NCBI RefSeq assembly: GCF_001639145.1
Contig: NZ_LROY01000001.1
Location: 1,180,501-1,244,500 of the forward strand
Source: Microbulbifer sp. Q7
GTDB taxonomy: Bacteria; Pseudomonadota; Gammaproteobacteria; Pseudomonadales; Cellvibrionaceae
Direction of reading: 5' to 3'
DNA length: 64,000 nt
Position numbers and translations under genes: made by a program. Every line of letters begins with the position of its first letter. Position 1 is the first letter of the stretch. The notes under the pieces are model-generated. The model was not told the DNA's origin. It did no database searches and was given only the letters and a program-made list of their open reading frames with translations. Below, piece after piece: positions 1-9,591 of this stretch.

Positions 1-1473
1 GTCAAGGCGGACGTTGCGGTAAAAAACGGGCGCATCGCGGGCATCGGCAAGGCGGGCAATCCGGATGTGCAGGACGGGGTCGAGATCGTTATCGGCCCGG
101 GAACCGAGATCATTGCCGGGGAAGGGTCGATCCTGACCGCGGGCGGCATCGATGCACATATCCATTTTATCTGTCCGCAACAGGTGGAAGAGGCGCTGAT
201 GTCCGGTGTGACCACCATGATCGGCGGCGGTACTGGTCCGGCGACGGGCACCAATGCCACCACCTGCACCCCAGGCCCGTGGAATATCGGCAAAATGCTG
301 CAGGCTACCGACAGCCTGCCGATGAACTTTGGCTTTCTCGGCAAGGGCAATGCGAGTTTGCCAGAGGCCCTGGAAGAACAGCTGGATGCCGGCGCCTGCG
401 GTCTGAAATTGCATGAAGACTGGGGCACTACACCGGCGGCGATCGACTGTTGTCTGACGGTGGCGGAAAAATACGATGTGCAGGTGGCGATTCACACTGA
501 CACCCTGAACGAATCCGGTTTTGTGGATGACACCATCGGCGCCTTCAAGGGCCGTGCGATTCACACCTATCACACGGAGGGGGCCGGTGGCGGCCATGCG
601 CCGGACATTATCAAGGCCTGCGCGTCGGACAATGTTCTGCCGTCGTCCACCAATCCCACGCGCCCGTTCACGGTAAACACTGTAGACGAACATCTCGACA
701 TGCTGATGGTGTGCCACCACCTGGACACCAGCATTCCGGAAGATATTGCGTTTGCCGATTCCCGCATTCGCAAGGAAACCATTGCCGCCGAAGATATTTT
801 TCACGACCTCGGCGCCTTCAGCATGATTGCATCGGATTCTCAGGCGATGGGCCGTGTGGGCGAAGTGATTACCCGCACCTGGCAGACCGCGCACAAAATG
901 AAAGTGCAGCGCGGCAACCTGGCAGAAGACTGCTCCGGTGAAACCGCCGGCGCGGATAATTTCCGGGCGCGCCGTTATATCGCCAAGTACACCATCAACC
1001 CCGCTATTACCCACGGCGTTGCCCACGAGGTGGGCTCCATCGAGGTTGGGAAACTGGCGGACCTGGTACTGTGGAAGCCCGCCTTTTTCGGCATCAAACC
1101 TTCGATGATTTTGAAAGGCGGGATGATTGCCGCCGCGCCCATGGGCGATCCCAACGCTTCCATTCCCACGCCACAACCCGTGCACTACCGGCCCATGTTC
1201 GGCGCCCACGGAATGGCCGCGGCGAAAACCTCGGTGACCTTTGTGCCGCAGGCGGCGCTGGAAAACAGCGTGGGGCAAAAGCTGGGCCTGCAGCGCAATC
1301 TGGTGGCGTGTAAAAATACGCGCAATATCCGCAAGAAAGACATGCTGCTGAACGACTGGCAGCCGGACGTCAGCGTCGATCCGCAAACCTATGAAGTGCG
1401 TGCCGATGGCGAGTTGTTGACATGCGAGCCGGCCACAGAACTGCCACTGGCCCAGCGCTACACACTGTTTTGA
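1..1473 (+). CDS. ureC: Urease alpha subunit UreC, 5' end cut by the window edge
   Basis: Catalytic subunit of the cytoplasmic nickel enzyme that hydrolyses urea to ammonia and carbamate. The frame is open from base 1 ([16 protein letters not shown]...), giving 490 residues; UreC is normally about 567, so roughly 80 N-terminal residues lie outside. Visible hallmarks are the metal-ligand HIH of HIHFICPQ, the lysine that is carbamylated to bridge the two nickel ions (GLKLHEDWG), and the flap/catalytic histidine segment MVCHHLD. The protein ends in the usual RYTLF. ureE follows after 47 bases, so ureD, ureA and ureB are expected upstream, outside the window. Confidence 0.98.
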   Translation, partial: VKADVAVKNGRIAGIGKAGNPDVQDGVEIVIGPGTEIIAGEGSILTAGGIDAHIHFICPQQVEEALMSGVTTMIGGGTGPATGTNATTCTPGPWNIGKMLQATDSLPMNFGFLGKGNASLPEALEEQLDAGACGLKLHEDWGTTPAAIDCCLTVAEKYDVQVAIHTDTLNESGFVDDTIGAFKGRAIHTYHTEGAGGGHAPDIIKACASDNVLPSSTNPTRPFTVNTVDEHLDMLMVCHHLDTSIPEDIAFADSRIRKETIAAEDIFHDLGAFSMIASDSQAMGRVGEVITRTWQTAHKMKVQRGNLAEDCSGETAGADNFRARRYIAKYTINPAITHGVAHEVGSIEVGKLADLVLWKPAFFGIKPSMILKGGMIAAAPMGDPNASIPTPQPVHYRPMFGAHGMAAAKTSVTFVPQAALENSVGQKLGLQRNLVACKNTRNIRKKDMLLNDWQPDVSVDPQTYEVRADGELLTCEPATELPLAQRYTLF

Positions 1474-1520
1474 CGGTTCTGGATAACAGCGTGGATCGGC
1501 GCATGAACGGGAGCACAAAC

Positions 1521-2030
1521 GTGACACTGGATATTTACCAACGCCTTGGCACCCACAGCGGCAAAACCGCACAGTATGTTGTGGTGCTGGATCACCTGCA
1601 GCGTGACCGTGGCCGGTTGCGCGCGCAGGCCACCGACGGCAGCGAAGTGCGCATTTTCTTGGAGCGGGGAAAACCGCTGCAGGTAGGTGAAATTCTACAG
1701 AGCCAGTGCGGCAAGCTGGTGGAGGTGGTGGGGGCGGAAGAGCCGGTAACCACCGCCCGCTGTGAAGACTGGTTTCTGTTTAGCCGCGCCTGCTATCACC
1801 TGGGAAACCGCCACGTAAAACTGCAGCTTGGCAATGCAGATAGTGGCCGATGGCTGCGGATTACCCCCGACCACGTACTGGAAGAAATGCTTGAGCTGCT
1901 CGGGCTCAGCCTGACGCGGGAACACGCGGTATTTGTCCCCGAGTCCGGTGCTTACAGCGGTGGGCATGCCCATGGCCACTCCAGCGGCCACCAACACAGT
2001 CACGGTCATCATGAACATCACCACCACTGA
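1521..2030 (+). CDS. ureE: Urease accessory nickel metallochaperone UreE
   Basis: UreE delivers Ni2+ to apo-urease through UreG. The 169-residue protein starts with the family's N-terminal pattern (TLDIYQRLG), has the central DHVLEEMLELLG segment, and ends in a His-rich nickel tail ([18 protein letters not shown] and further histidines to the stop). I chose GTG at 1521 because GGGAG lies 7 bases upstream and the protein then begins at the conserved domain; an in-frame ATG at 1503 would add six residues but has no clear ribosome site. The His-tail coding region overlaps the start of ureF by 20 bases, implying coupled translation. Confidence 0.93.
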   Translation: MTLDIYQRLGTHSGKTAQYVVVLDHLQRDRGRLRAQATDGSEVRIFLERGKPLQVGEILQSQCGKLVEVVGAEEPVTTARCEDWFLFSRACYHLGNRHVKLQLGNADSGRWLRITPDHVLEEMLELLGLSLTREHAVFVPESGAYSGGHAHGHSSGHQHSHGHHEHHHH

Positions 2031-2685
2031 CGCGGCGCTGTTGCGCCTGCTGCAGCTCTCCAGCGCCAGCCTGCCGGTTGGGGGCTATGCCTTCTCCCAG
2101 GGGCTGGAATATGCGGTGGATGACGGTTGGGTGACAACACTGGATCACACCCGCGACTGGCTCTCGGTGCAGTTGAAGGCATCCCTCGCACAGGTCGACT
2201 GCCCCATTCTGTTGCGCTGCCATCGGGCCCTGCAGGGCAACGACGTGAAACGGCTGCGCTACTGGAATGACTACGCACTTGCCTGCCGGGAAACCCGCGA
2301 ACTGCGCCTGACCGATACCGCCACCGGCAATGCCCTGGTGCGGCTGCTGGTGCAGCTGCAGGTGGCGCAGCCCTTCACCCAGAAAGAAACCAGCTTCGTG
2401 GCCGCCTTTGCCATCGCCGCCCACCACTGGCAGCTGAATGAGGACGCCGCGCTACTCGGCCTGGTGTGGGCATGGCTGGAGAATCAGGTGGCCGCCGCGA
2501 CCAAACTGGTGCCGCTGGGGCAGACGCAGGCCCAGCAATTGATTGGCGAAATACAACAACAGGTACCTGCGGCCATCCTGCACGCGCGTGCGCTGCAAGA
2601 TGCCGATCTCGGTGCTGGCCTGCCCGCGCTCGCTATCGCCAGCGCGCAACATGAGCACCAGTACAGTCGCCTGTTCCGGTCTTAA
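2011..2685 (+). CDS. ureF: Urease accessory protein UreF
   Basis: UreF joins UreD (UreH) and UreG in the complex that opens apo-urease and gates nickel and CO2 delivery. The 224-residue product has the family opening [20 protein letters not shown] and the all-helical body with RETRELR. The start is the ATG at 2011 inside the ureE His-tail, which gives a normal family length; an in-frame ATG at 1933 would merely read the ureE tail in another frame. ureG follows after 23 bases, so this is one operon. Confidence 0.95.
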   Translation: MNITTTDAALLRLLQLSSASLPVGGYAFSQGLEYAVDDGWVTTLDHTRDWLSVQLKASLAQVDCPILLRCHRALQGNDVKRLRYWNDYALACRETRELRLTDTATGNALVRLLVQLQVAQPFTQKETSFVAAFAIAAHHWQLNEDAALLGLVWAWLENQVAAATKLVPLGQTQAQQLIGEIQQQVPAAILHARALQDADLGAGLPALAIASAQHEHQYSRLFRS

Positions 2686-2708
2686 TCCGTATTTGGGAGA
2701 GCAATACC

Positions 2709-3350
2709 ATGACCACATCCAACAAACAGACCCTGCGAGTGGGCATCGGCGGCCCGGTAGGCTCGGGCAAAACGGCGCTGTTGCGTGAGCTGTGTGGCGC
2801 CATGCGCGAGCACTACGACATCGCCGTGGTCACCAACGATATTTACACCCAGGAAGATGCAAAGTTTCTCACCCAGCACGAGGCGTTGAGTGCGGATCGC
2901 ATTCTCGGTGTGGAGACGGGCGGTTGCCCGCACACCGCCATTCGTGAAGATGCGTCGATGAACCTGGCGGCTATCGACGAGCTTATCGCCCGCCACGGCG
3001 CGCTCGATGTGGTTTTTGTGGAGAGCGGCGGGGACAACCTGAGTGCCACCTTTAGCCCGGAACTTTCCGACCTGACCATCTACGTGATTGACGTATCCGC
3101 CGGTGACAAGATCCCGCGTAAAGGTGGCCCGGGTATCACCCGCTCCGACCTGCTGATTATCAATAAGATCGACCTGGCTCCTCTAGTTGGCGCTTCGCTT
3201 GAAGTCATGGACCGGGATGCCAAAAAAATGCGCGGCGAGCGCCCCTTTGTCTTTTCTAACCTGAAAGTGCAGAAGGGCTTGAAAGAGATTATCCAGTTCA
3301 TCGTGCGCGAGGGCATGCTGGAAGAAAAGGCCATCCCCGCAATCGCTTAA
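2709..3350 (+). CDS. ureG: Urease accessory GTPase UreG
   Basis: SIMIBI-class GTPase that powers nickel insertion into urease. The 213-residue protein has the P-loop [12 protein letters not shown] near residue 12, the nickel-binding Cys-Pro-His motif in [13 protein letters not shown], the ESGGDNL switch segment and the guanine-specificity NKIDLA. GGGAG precedes the ATG. It is the last recognised accessory gene of the operon; the small His-rich gene 37 bases downstream is probably co-transcribed. Confidence 0.98.
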   Translation: MTTSNKQTLRVGIGGPVGSGKTALLRELCGAMREHYDIAVVTNDIYTQEDAKFLTQHEALSADRILGVETGGCPHTAIREDASMNLAAIDELIARHGALDVVFVESGGDNLSATFSPELSDLTIYVIDVSAGDKIPRKGGPGITRSDLLIINKIDLAPLVGASLEVMDRDAKKMRGERPFVFSNLKVQKGLKEIIQFIVREGMLEEKAIPAIA

Positions 3351-3387
3351 GTTACCCCCTGATAAAATTCAAGAAGTAGAGAGCAAC

Positions 3388-3594
3388 ATGAAACTGAAAA
3401 AAATCCTGTTAGTGTTTACCACGTTTGTTTGCGTCACGTTTAGCCTGTTTTCCCAGGCTCACGAAGGCCATGCGCCTGCTGGCGTGATTCACGAAATGCA
3501 CCATATGCTGTGGCTTGCCATGGCGCTGTCGGTGAGTGCGTTGGCGGTTTTCCTGATCAGAAAATCCGTGAAAAGCCGCTCAGAAAAACCGTGA
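3388..3594 (+). CDS. Small His-rich single-span membrane protein downstream of ureG
   Basis: A 68-residue protein with a signal peptide (MKLKKILLVFTTFVCVTFSLFSQA), a short exported segment rich in metal-ligating residues (HEGHAPAGVIHEMHHM), one hydrophobic helix and a basic tail (RKSVKSRSEKP). AGTAGAGAG precedes the ATG. I do not recognise a named family. The G...H...H..LW pattern after the signal is reminiscent of the start of HupE/UreJ nickel permeases, but only one further membrane span is present. Position in the urease operon and the His content make a periplasmic nickel-binding or permease-partner role plausible; this is inference. Confidence 0.75.
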   Translation: MKLKKILLVFTTFVCVTFSLFSQAHEGHAPAGVIHEMHHMLWLAMALSVSALAVFLIRKSVKSRSEKP

Positions 3595-3648
3595 TACGCG
3601 AGACCAGCAATCGACGCGCTCCGGACGAATCACCGGGACGCGAAGAAC

Positions 3649-3700
3649 GGGCGGTGGGTAACGGTTTTTACAGGCGTTACCCGGTGCTTTGCCGCTATCC
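3649..3700 (+). repeat. Short hairpin resembling a miniature copy of the palindromic repeat family
   Basis: GGGTAACG (3656-3663) and CGTTACCC (3675-3682) pair perfectly over 8 bp with an 11-base loop. The right flank CCCGGTGCTTTGCCGC matches the right flank of the long copies at 26.9, 38.3 and 42.4 kb, so this looks like a shortened member. It lies between the convergent urease operon and response-regulator gene, where it could end transcription from either side. Confidence 0.5.
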
Positions 3701-3749
3701 AGGCCGCTAGCATCCGCTAGCCGCTGCCAGCCCCTGTCAGCCCCATCAC

Positions 3750-4700
3750 TCAAGAATCCGGGTTTATCGCCCGAATCGCAATGCCCGCCGCGGCGGTCCG
3801 GTTCTCCACCCCGAGCTTGGAGAATACTCCCTCCAGGTGTTTGTTCACCGTGCGTGGGCTCACGCTGAGAATCTCACCGATTTCCCGGTTCGTTTTGCCA
3901 TTGGCAATCCAGAACAACACCTCCGACTCCCGTTTGGTGAGCGACAACTTCTCGCGCAAGATATCCTCACCGGCGGGACCGCCGTCGTCCACCAGCTTTA
4001 ATAAAAACATCATTGCATCCCGCTGCTCGATAAACACCACCGCCAGCGGCTGGCGTAAACCCTCGAGCTTCAGCTTCTGCCCTCCGTCCGGATTGCGCGA
4101 AAGCCAAACCTGTAAATGCCCAGCAACTTGCGCTTGCGCATCGGGTTCCAGTGCGCCGGCGCTACTCAGCAGGGCATAGGTTTGCGGGGTAGCCCAGTGC
4201 ATGCGGCCTTCGGTGTCCACCGTAAACAGAAACTGTCCCGTCGAGTCCAGTGCCTGGTGGGCGCTGGAGGTCAGGCGCGCATTACTCAGGTGTACCTTCA
4301 TGCGCGCCAGTAATTCATTGGGCTGGATCGGTTTGGTCAGGTAATCCACGCCACCACTTTCGAGGCCCCGCACAATGCTTTCCGATTCGGTCAGCCCCGT
4401 CATAAAAATCACTGGAATCGATGCCAGCTCCGGGTCGGCCTTCAGCAAGCGACAGGTTTCGAATCCATCCAGCCCCGGCATGAGCGCATCCAGCAGGATC
4501 ATATCCGGGCGCAGGCGGCGGGCAATGTTTAGCGCCTGGCTGCCATCCAGCGCGACCAGCACGTCGATCCCAGCCTGCTCCAGAATATCGTTAATCAGGC
4601 TCAGGGTGTCGGGCGAATCGTCCACTACCAGCACGATATCGCCGGTTTGCGCGTCCGCCGCCGGTTGCGAGCGGCTCGCTGTATCGTCACAGGTTTTCAT
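3750..4700 (-). CDS. LuxR/NarL-type response regulator, coupled to the permease-kinase
   Basis: Output regulator of the adjacent hybrid kinase. The 316-residue protein has an N-terminal receiver (VLVVDDSPD; phosphoacceptor Asp in ILLDALMPGLDG; TGL; KPIQ), a PAS-like middle region (FLFTVDTEGRMHWATPQTY) and a C-terminal LuxR HTH (LTKRESEVLFWIANGKTNREIG...SPRTVNKHLEGVFSKLGV). Its ATG overlaps the stop codon of the upstream kinase in an ATGA junction, so the pair is translated together. The three-part REC-PAS-HTH layout differs from simple NarL proteins. Location between urease and urea-transport genes suggests it controls them (inference). Confidence 0.9.
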   Translation of the reverse strand: MKTCDDTASRSQPAADAQTGDIVLVVDDSPDTLSLINDILEQAGIDVLVALDGSQALNIARRLRPDMILLDALMPGLDGFETCRLLKADPELASIPVIFMTGLTESESIVRGLESGGVDYLTKPIQPNELLARMKVHLSNARLTSSAHQALDSTGQFLFTVDTEGRMHWATPQTYALLSSAGALEPDAQAQVAGHLQVWLSRNPDGGQKLKLEGLRQPLAVVFIEQRDAMMFLLKLVDDGGPAGEDILREKLSLTKRESEVLFWIANGKTNREIGEILSVSPRTVNKHLEGVFSKLGVENRTAAAGIAIRAINPDS

Positions 4701-7700
4701 GCACGCTCCTTGTTTTCCAGCGCTTCGCTCAACTGCTCGAAGCGCATGGTGTCCGCCAGCTGGCGGAATTCGTCGACTCGATGTGCGTTTATCACCGACG
4801 CTTCCGCAAGCCGGTCGAGCGTGCGGTGCACACCGCTGCGGTAGCCGATACGGGCGTACGCCAACAGCTCCGCTACCAGTGGATGCTCCGGAAGCACTTC
4901 TGCTTCTGTGGGTGGGGTTAACGTGGGCCGAATAGCCGTGTCGGTATCCATCCCGTAGACCCACTCCAGTTTCAGTAATCGAGCCAGGGTGTCGAACAAC
5001 TTCTGGTTCACCAGGGGTTTCACCAGGTAGGCATCGTGATCGGCGGGTTCACTGTCGCCGGGGGTGAGGTGTCGCTCCTGGGCATCCGCCGAGAGCATGA
5101 CAATGGGCGCGGATATTTTGCGCGCGCGCAGTTCCTGCGCAAGATCCAGCCCGTTGATGCCCGGCATCGTCACATCCAGCAGAAACAGATCCGGACGTTG
5201 ATGCTGCACCAGCGCCAGGCAATCCTCGCCGCTTTGTGCCTCCAGTATGGAAAAGCCCAGGGGGGTCAGCAGGTCGCCAATCAGCCCGCGGTGAATCGGC
5301 TCGTCGTCCACCACCATCACGCTGCGCCGTGGACCCCGATAGCCGCTGATGCGGCGTTCCGGTACTTCACTGCGGCGCTCGTCCTCCACCCACGACAGCA
5401 ACAGGGACACGGTGAAGCGGCTGCCTTTGCCCACTGCACTTTCCAGGCGCAATTCGCCGCCCATGATTTCCGTCAGCAGATAGGCAATGGTCAGCCCCAG
5501 CCCGGTGCCGGTAGCCACCGGTGTGGTGCCGTTGCGCACCCGCTCAAAGGGTTTGAGAATGCGCGCCTGGTCTTCCCGGTGTATGCCCACGCCGGTATCA
5601 ACAATGGTGAACTCGGCCACCTGATTGCGATAGCGGATGTGGAATTCCACCTTACCCTCACGGGTATACTTGATTGCGTTGGACAGGAGGTTGATCAGTA
5701 TCTGTCGCAGCCGCTTCTCATCGGCGATTACCGTCGTTGGCAGCGGGTTGTGGATGTGGAAATAGAAGCGCACGCCTTTTGATTCGGCCTGTGGACGAAA
5801 CATGTCCACCATCTGTTCGAGTAACTCGGGCAGTCGCACGTGGTTGCGATAGATATCCAGGCGTCCCGCTTCAATTTTGGAAATATCCAGCAGACCCTCA
5901 ATCAAATCGGTCAGGTACTCCCCGCTGCGCTTGATGATGCGCAGCCCATTGCGATGTTTGTCGGGAATATCCTGCTGCTGGTTGAGCAGTTGCGCATAGC
6001 CGAGTATGGATTGCAGGGGGGTGCGCAGCTCGTGGCTGATGCCCGAGAGGTAACGGCTCTTGGCACTGTTGGCGCGGTCCGCCTGCTCCTTTGCGGCCTG
6101 CAGGGCGCGGTCGGTTTCCTTGTGCGCTTCGATTTCATTCAGCAAAAGGCGCGTCTGGCGGTTGGACTCCATCTGCGCAACGATGCGGCTGTCGTGGGTC
6201 AGCAGGAACAGCCAGGCGAGCACACCGGCGATTAGCAACAGCACCACGAACAGGGTCCACATCGCTTGGCTGAGCAAAGCGGCATCACTCTCGCTGGCGG
6301 GCTGAAGCTGGCCGTAAATCAGCGACAGAACCCCCGCAATCCCCACGCTGGCACCCAGCAACAAAAAGGCAAAGCGCCCCAGCCGCGAGTCCACCCCGTT
6401 CACCACCTGTTCCGGCACCAGCATTTTGGCAAAGGCGGCAAGCTGCTGGGAAAGGCGCGCATCCGGTTTGCAGGCGTCCAGGCAGCGGGAGTCCAGGGAG
6501 CAACACAGTGAGCAGATCGGGCCGCGGTAGGCCGGGCAGTGGCTCATGTCGGCGGGTTCGAAATCATTTTCGCAGATGCAGCAGGTCTGTGCGGACTGGA
6601 TATGGGTGCTGCCCGCAGGTGCATCATCGCCATCAAAAAAATCCTGGTGACGCGCGAGATAAAAATGGCCGCGGGTGACAAGGCCCAACAGCGGAACCAT
6701 CACAAAGCAGATGCCGAGAGAGATAAAGCTGGCGAAATTTTTCGCCCCCTCACCAAAGTGGCCCAGATAGCACACGATACCGATCACCGATGCCAGCAGC
6801 ATGGAGCCCACGCCCACCGGGTTGAAGTCGTACAGGTGCGAGCGCTTGAACTCCACGTAGGACGGACTGATACCCAGCGGTTTGTTGATCATCAGGTCTG
6901 CGGCGAGGCAGCCCAGCCAGCTGATGGCGACCAGTGAAAAAATACCGAGCACGCCTTCCAGTGCGCGGTAAATACCAAGCTCCATCAGAATCAGCGCGAT
7001 GCTGACATTGAACACCAGCCACACCACTCGCCCGGGATGGCTGCGGGTCAGCCGTGAGAAAAAGTTCGACCAGGCGATGGAGCCTGCGTAGGCGTTGGTG
7101 ACGTTGATCTTCATCTGTGAGATGAGCACCATCACGCCCGCCAGAATCAATGCCATGGTGGGGGATTGAGTCACGTAGTTGAAGACGCTCTGGTACATAT
7201 ACACCGGGTCTGCGGCCTGCTCGGCCGAAGCGCCGTCGGTGATGGCGAGGTAAGCGAGAAACGAGCCAAACAGCATCTTGATAACCCCGATCAGGATCCA
7301 GCCCGGCCCGGCCAGGGTTAGCCAGAACCACCAGCGTCGGCGATTTTCCCGGGTTTTCTCCGGCATAAAACGCAGGTAATCCACCTGTTCGCCAATCTGC
7401 GCCACCATCGCAAAAAACACCGCACTGGCTGCGCCAAACAGCATCCAGTCGAATGCCGCCCCCGTGGGATTGTGTTGCGGTGTGTACTGGGTCCAGTCGT
7501 CGACCCGCGACAGTTCAAACCACGCCGCAATCCCCAGCGCCAGGCACTGCAGCAGCAGCCACAGGGGCTGGGTGCCAATCTGGAATTTGCTTACCGCCTG
7601 GATGCCGTGGGTCACGATGGGGATGACCGCGACCGCGCAAAATATGTAGCCGATGGCGGGAGGGATGCCCAGCAGGGCGTGCAGGGCCGAGGTGAGAATG

Positions 7701-8104
7701 GCGGCCTCGATGGCAAAAAAGATAAACGTGAACGAGGCGTAGATCAGTGAGGTGATGGTGGAGCCGAGGTAACCGAAGCCGGCGCCGCGGGTAAGCAGGT
7801 CGATATCCAGCCCGTGTTTGGCGGCGTAGTAGGTGATCGGGAAACCGGTGATGAAGATGACCGCGGCCACGGCGAGCATGGCCGCCACCGTATTGACGAA
7901 CCCGTAATTCAGGGTGACCGCAGCGGCGATCGCTTCCAGTGCGAGAAACGCGGTGGCCCCCAGAGCGGTTTTGGCTACCTGTTCAATGGTAAAGCGGCGC
8001 CCGCGCACCGCGGTAAATCGCAGTGCGAAGTCTTCGAGGGTCTCGTCCCCGACCCACTTGTTGTAGGTCCGCCGGACGCGGAATACCTGTTGTGCGGGTC
8101 GCAT
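4697..8104 (-). CDS. Hybrid histidine kinase with NCS1-type permease sensor module
   Basis: A protein of about 1,135 residues. Residues ~20-480 form a multi-span membrane module like NCS1 purine/cytosine/allantoin symporters (YNKWVGDETLEDFALRFT...). A nine-cysteine segment follows (~505-545), then two more hydrophobic spans, a HisKA domain (SHELRTPLQSILGY, His ~690), HATPase_c (DTGVGIHRED ~838; GTGLGLTIAYL ~868) and a receiver (VMVVDDEP ~928, Asp in LFLLDVTMPG ~975, LVKPL ~1028). Start chosen at ATG 8104; a GTG at 8152 would add 16 residues behind AAGGCGGA. It shares an ATGA junction with the response regulator and is divergent from the porin-urt genes. The permease half may sense or co-transport urea or a related nitrogen compound (inference). 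Confidence 0.9.
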   Translation of the reverse strand: MRPAQQVFRVRRTYNKWVGDETLEDFALRFTAVRGRRFTIEQVAKTALGATAFLALEAIAAAVTLNYGFVNTVAAMLAVAAVIFITGFPITYYAAKHGLDIDLLTRGAGFGYLGSTITSLIYASFTFIFFAIEAAILTSALHALLGIPPAIGYIFCAVAVIPIVTHGIQAVSKFQIGTQPLWLLLQCLALGIAAWFELSRVDDWTQYTPQHNPTGAAFDWMLFGAASAVFFAMVAQIGEQVDYLRFMPEKTRENRRRWWFWLTLAGPGWILIGVIKMLFGSFLAYLAITDGASAEQAADPVYMYQSVFNYVTQSPTMALILAGVMVLISQMKINVTNAYAGSIAWSNFFSRLTRSHPGRVVWLVFNVSIALILMELGIYRALEGVLGIFSLVAISWLGCLAADLMINKPLGISPSYVEFKRSHLYDFNPVGVGSMLLASVIGIVCYLGHFGEGAKNFASFISLGICFVMVPLLGLVTRGHFYLARHQDFFDGDDAPAGSTHIQSAQTCCICENDFEPADMSHCPAYRGPICSLCCSLDSRCLDACKPDARLSQQLAAFAKMLVPEQVVNGVDSRLGRFAFLLLGASVGIAGVLSLIYGQLQPASESDAALLSQAMWTLFVVLLLIAGVLAWLFLLTHDSRIVAQMESNRQTRLLLNEIEAHKETDRALQAAKEQADRANSAKSRYLSGISHELRTPLQSILGYAQLLNQQQDIPDKHRNGLRIIKRSGEYLTDLIEGLLDISKIEAGRLDIYRNHVRLPELLEQMVDMFRPQAESKGVRFYFHIHNPLPTTVIADEKRLRQILINLLSNAIKYTREGKVEFHIRYRNQVAEFTIVDTGVGIHREDQARILKPFERVRNGTTPVATGTGLGLTIAYLLTEIMGGELRLESAVGKGSRFTVSLLLSWVEDERRSEVPERRISGYRGPRRSVMVVDDEPIHRGLIGDLLTPLGFSILEAQSGEDCLALVQHQRPDLFLLDVTMPGINGLDLAQELRARKISAPIVMLSADAQERHLTPGDSEPADHDAYLVKPLVNQKLFDTLARLLKLEWVYGMDTDTAIRPTLTPPTEAEVLPEHPLVAELLAYARIGYRSGVHRTLDRLAEASVINAHRVDEFRQLADTMRFEQLSEALENKERA

Positions 8105-8368
8105 GGTGTGTTGTTGCCCGTCGTTATCGTTGCCCGTAAATATTCCAACCACCGGGTTCCGCCTTGGTTATTTGTTCTTTTATGCAACAAGAATACCGGA
8201 TTCTGTGTGGTTTCCTGCCATCTTTAGTGTACGTCTCCGCATATTTCTGGAAACCGTCAAATGACGTAGTTACCGGCCCCAATACGCGTATGGCTCCCCT
8301 GTGCCTGCGGTCGAATAATCGATAGCACCAAAAAATAACCAATCGAGACGACAACAGAGGGGATGACC
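8105..8368. promoter_or_regulatory. Divergent promoter region between kinase and porin-urt genes
   Basis: About 260 bases with no credible gene, separating the leftward kinase/regulator pair from the rightward porin and urea transporter. It is AT-richer than its surroundings and must hold promoters for both units. TACGTC (from 8230) and GACGTA (8264-8269) form an interrupted inverted repeat that could be a regulator site, but I cannot assign a binding protein. GAGGGG just before 8363 is the ribosome site of the porin gene. Confidence 0.5.
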
Positions 8369-9526
8369 ATGGAGATGTGTTCAACAGGAAAACGACCGCA
8401 ACAGGCGCTTCAGTCGAGAAGCTCCTGGTTGCGTGGTGCTTGTGCGGTGGGTGTGCTGGCCGCGAGCATGGTGTCGCTGCCGGCGGCCGCCAAACAGTTC
8501 GAGTCCGAAGGTGGCCAGACATTCAGTATCGGTGCCGGCTTTCGCTCCCAGTTCCAGTCGGTGGAAGGCGATAGTGCGTTCACCATGCCGGATATCCGCG
8601 TGTACACCTCCGGCCAGCTGAGTGACACGGTGAAGTTCACCTTCAACCTGCAGCAGCGGGACGGCGATACCGTGGATGTGCTGGATGCCATTGCCCAGTT
8701 CGAATTCAGCCCCGCGTTCAATATCTGGGCCGGGCGCATGCTGACGCCTGCGGATCGAATTGAAATGAGTGGCCCCTACTATGCCCTCAGCTGGAACCAG
8801 TATCGCCAGCCGCTGTACGCCTCCGACCAGGGCGGCCAGGCGGGTCTGATCGGCCGTGACGAAGGGATTACCTTCTGGGGCACCGCCGGTAAATTCCAGT
8901 ATGCCGCGGGTAGCTTTATTGGCCTCGACGAATACAGCAACCAGGACGAGAACCCGCTGTACGCCGCGCGCTTTGCCTACAACTTCCTGAATATGGAATC
9001 CAACCCCGGGTACTACACCAGCTCCACCTACTACGGTGGCCTGGGCAATATCTTTACCCTGGCACTCTCCCTGCAAAGTCAGGAAGACGGTGTGGGCAGC
9101 GCAGAATCCGCCGGTGACTTCTCCGGCTGGACAGTCGACATGCTGTCGGAAACCGTACTGGATGCCGGCGGAGTGATCACCGTTGAGGCGGAGTACAAGA
9201 GCTTCGATGCGGACTACACCCTCGCTTCCCAGCCGATGACCGGCGACTGCTTCTGCCTGTTTGATGGCGAGTCTGCATTTGCCACCGCAGCCTATTTATT
9301 CCCGAGCAATGTCGGCCCGGGCAAATTCCAGCCGTACCTGCGCCTCGTGGAAAACAGCCCCTCCGATGCCGACAGCAGCAGTTCCACCGAGCTGGGCCTC
9401 AATTATGTGGTCAATGGCCACAACACCCGCCTGAACCTCAGTTTTGTTTCCGGTGATGCCAATGCATCGGGCTATGCGGGCGCGGATGTCGATGTATTGA
9501 GTCTCGGTATGCAAGTCCAGCTTTAA
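8369..9526 (+). CDS. Outer-membrane porin-like protein upstream of urtA
   Basis: A 385-residue protein with an N-terminal signal peptide ending near SLPAAA and then a beta-barrel pattern of alternating polar/aromatic strands (e.g. FSIGAGFRSQFQ, VKFTFNLQQRDGD, FNIWAGRMLTPADR), ending in LSLGMQVQL. It resembles phosphate-selective (OprO/OprP-like) porins in general style, without a specificity I can read. ATG 8369 is preferred over 8363 because GAGGGG then sits 6 bases upstream. urtA starts 65 bases downstream, so it probably supplies the outer-membrane path for urea or short amides (inference from position). Confidence 0.8.
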   Translation: MEMCSTGKRPQQALQSRSSWLRGACAVGVLAASMVSLPAAAKQFESEGGQTFSIGAGFRSQFQSVEGDSAFTMPDIRVYTSGQLSDTVKFTFNLQQRDGDTVDVLDAIAQFEFSPAFNIWAGRMLTPADRIEMSGPYYALSWNQYRQPLYASDQGGQAGLIGRDEGITFWGTAGKFQYAAGSFIGLDEYSNQDENPLYAARFAYNFLNMESNPGYYTSSTYYGGLGNIFTLALSLQSQEDGVGSAESAGDFSGWTVDMLSETVLDAGGVITVEAEYKSFDADYTLASQPMTGDCFCLFDGESAFATAAYLFPSNVGPGKFQPYLRLVENSPSDADSSSSTELGLNYVVNGHNTRLNLSFVSGDANASGYAGADVDVLSLGMQVQL

Positions 9527-9591
9527 GACCTGTACACGCGCAGCCGCCACGGTGTGCTGCGCCATCAAAAAAGAATACAAGGAGTCATTCC

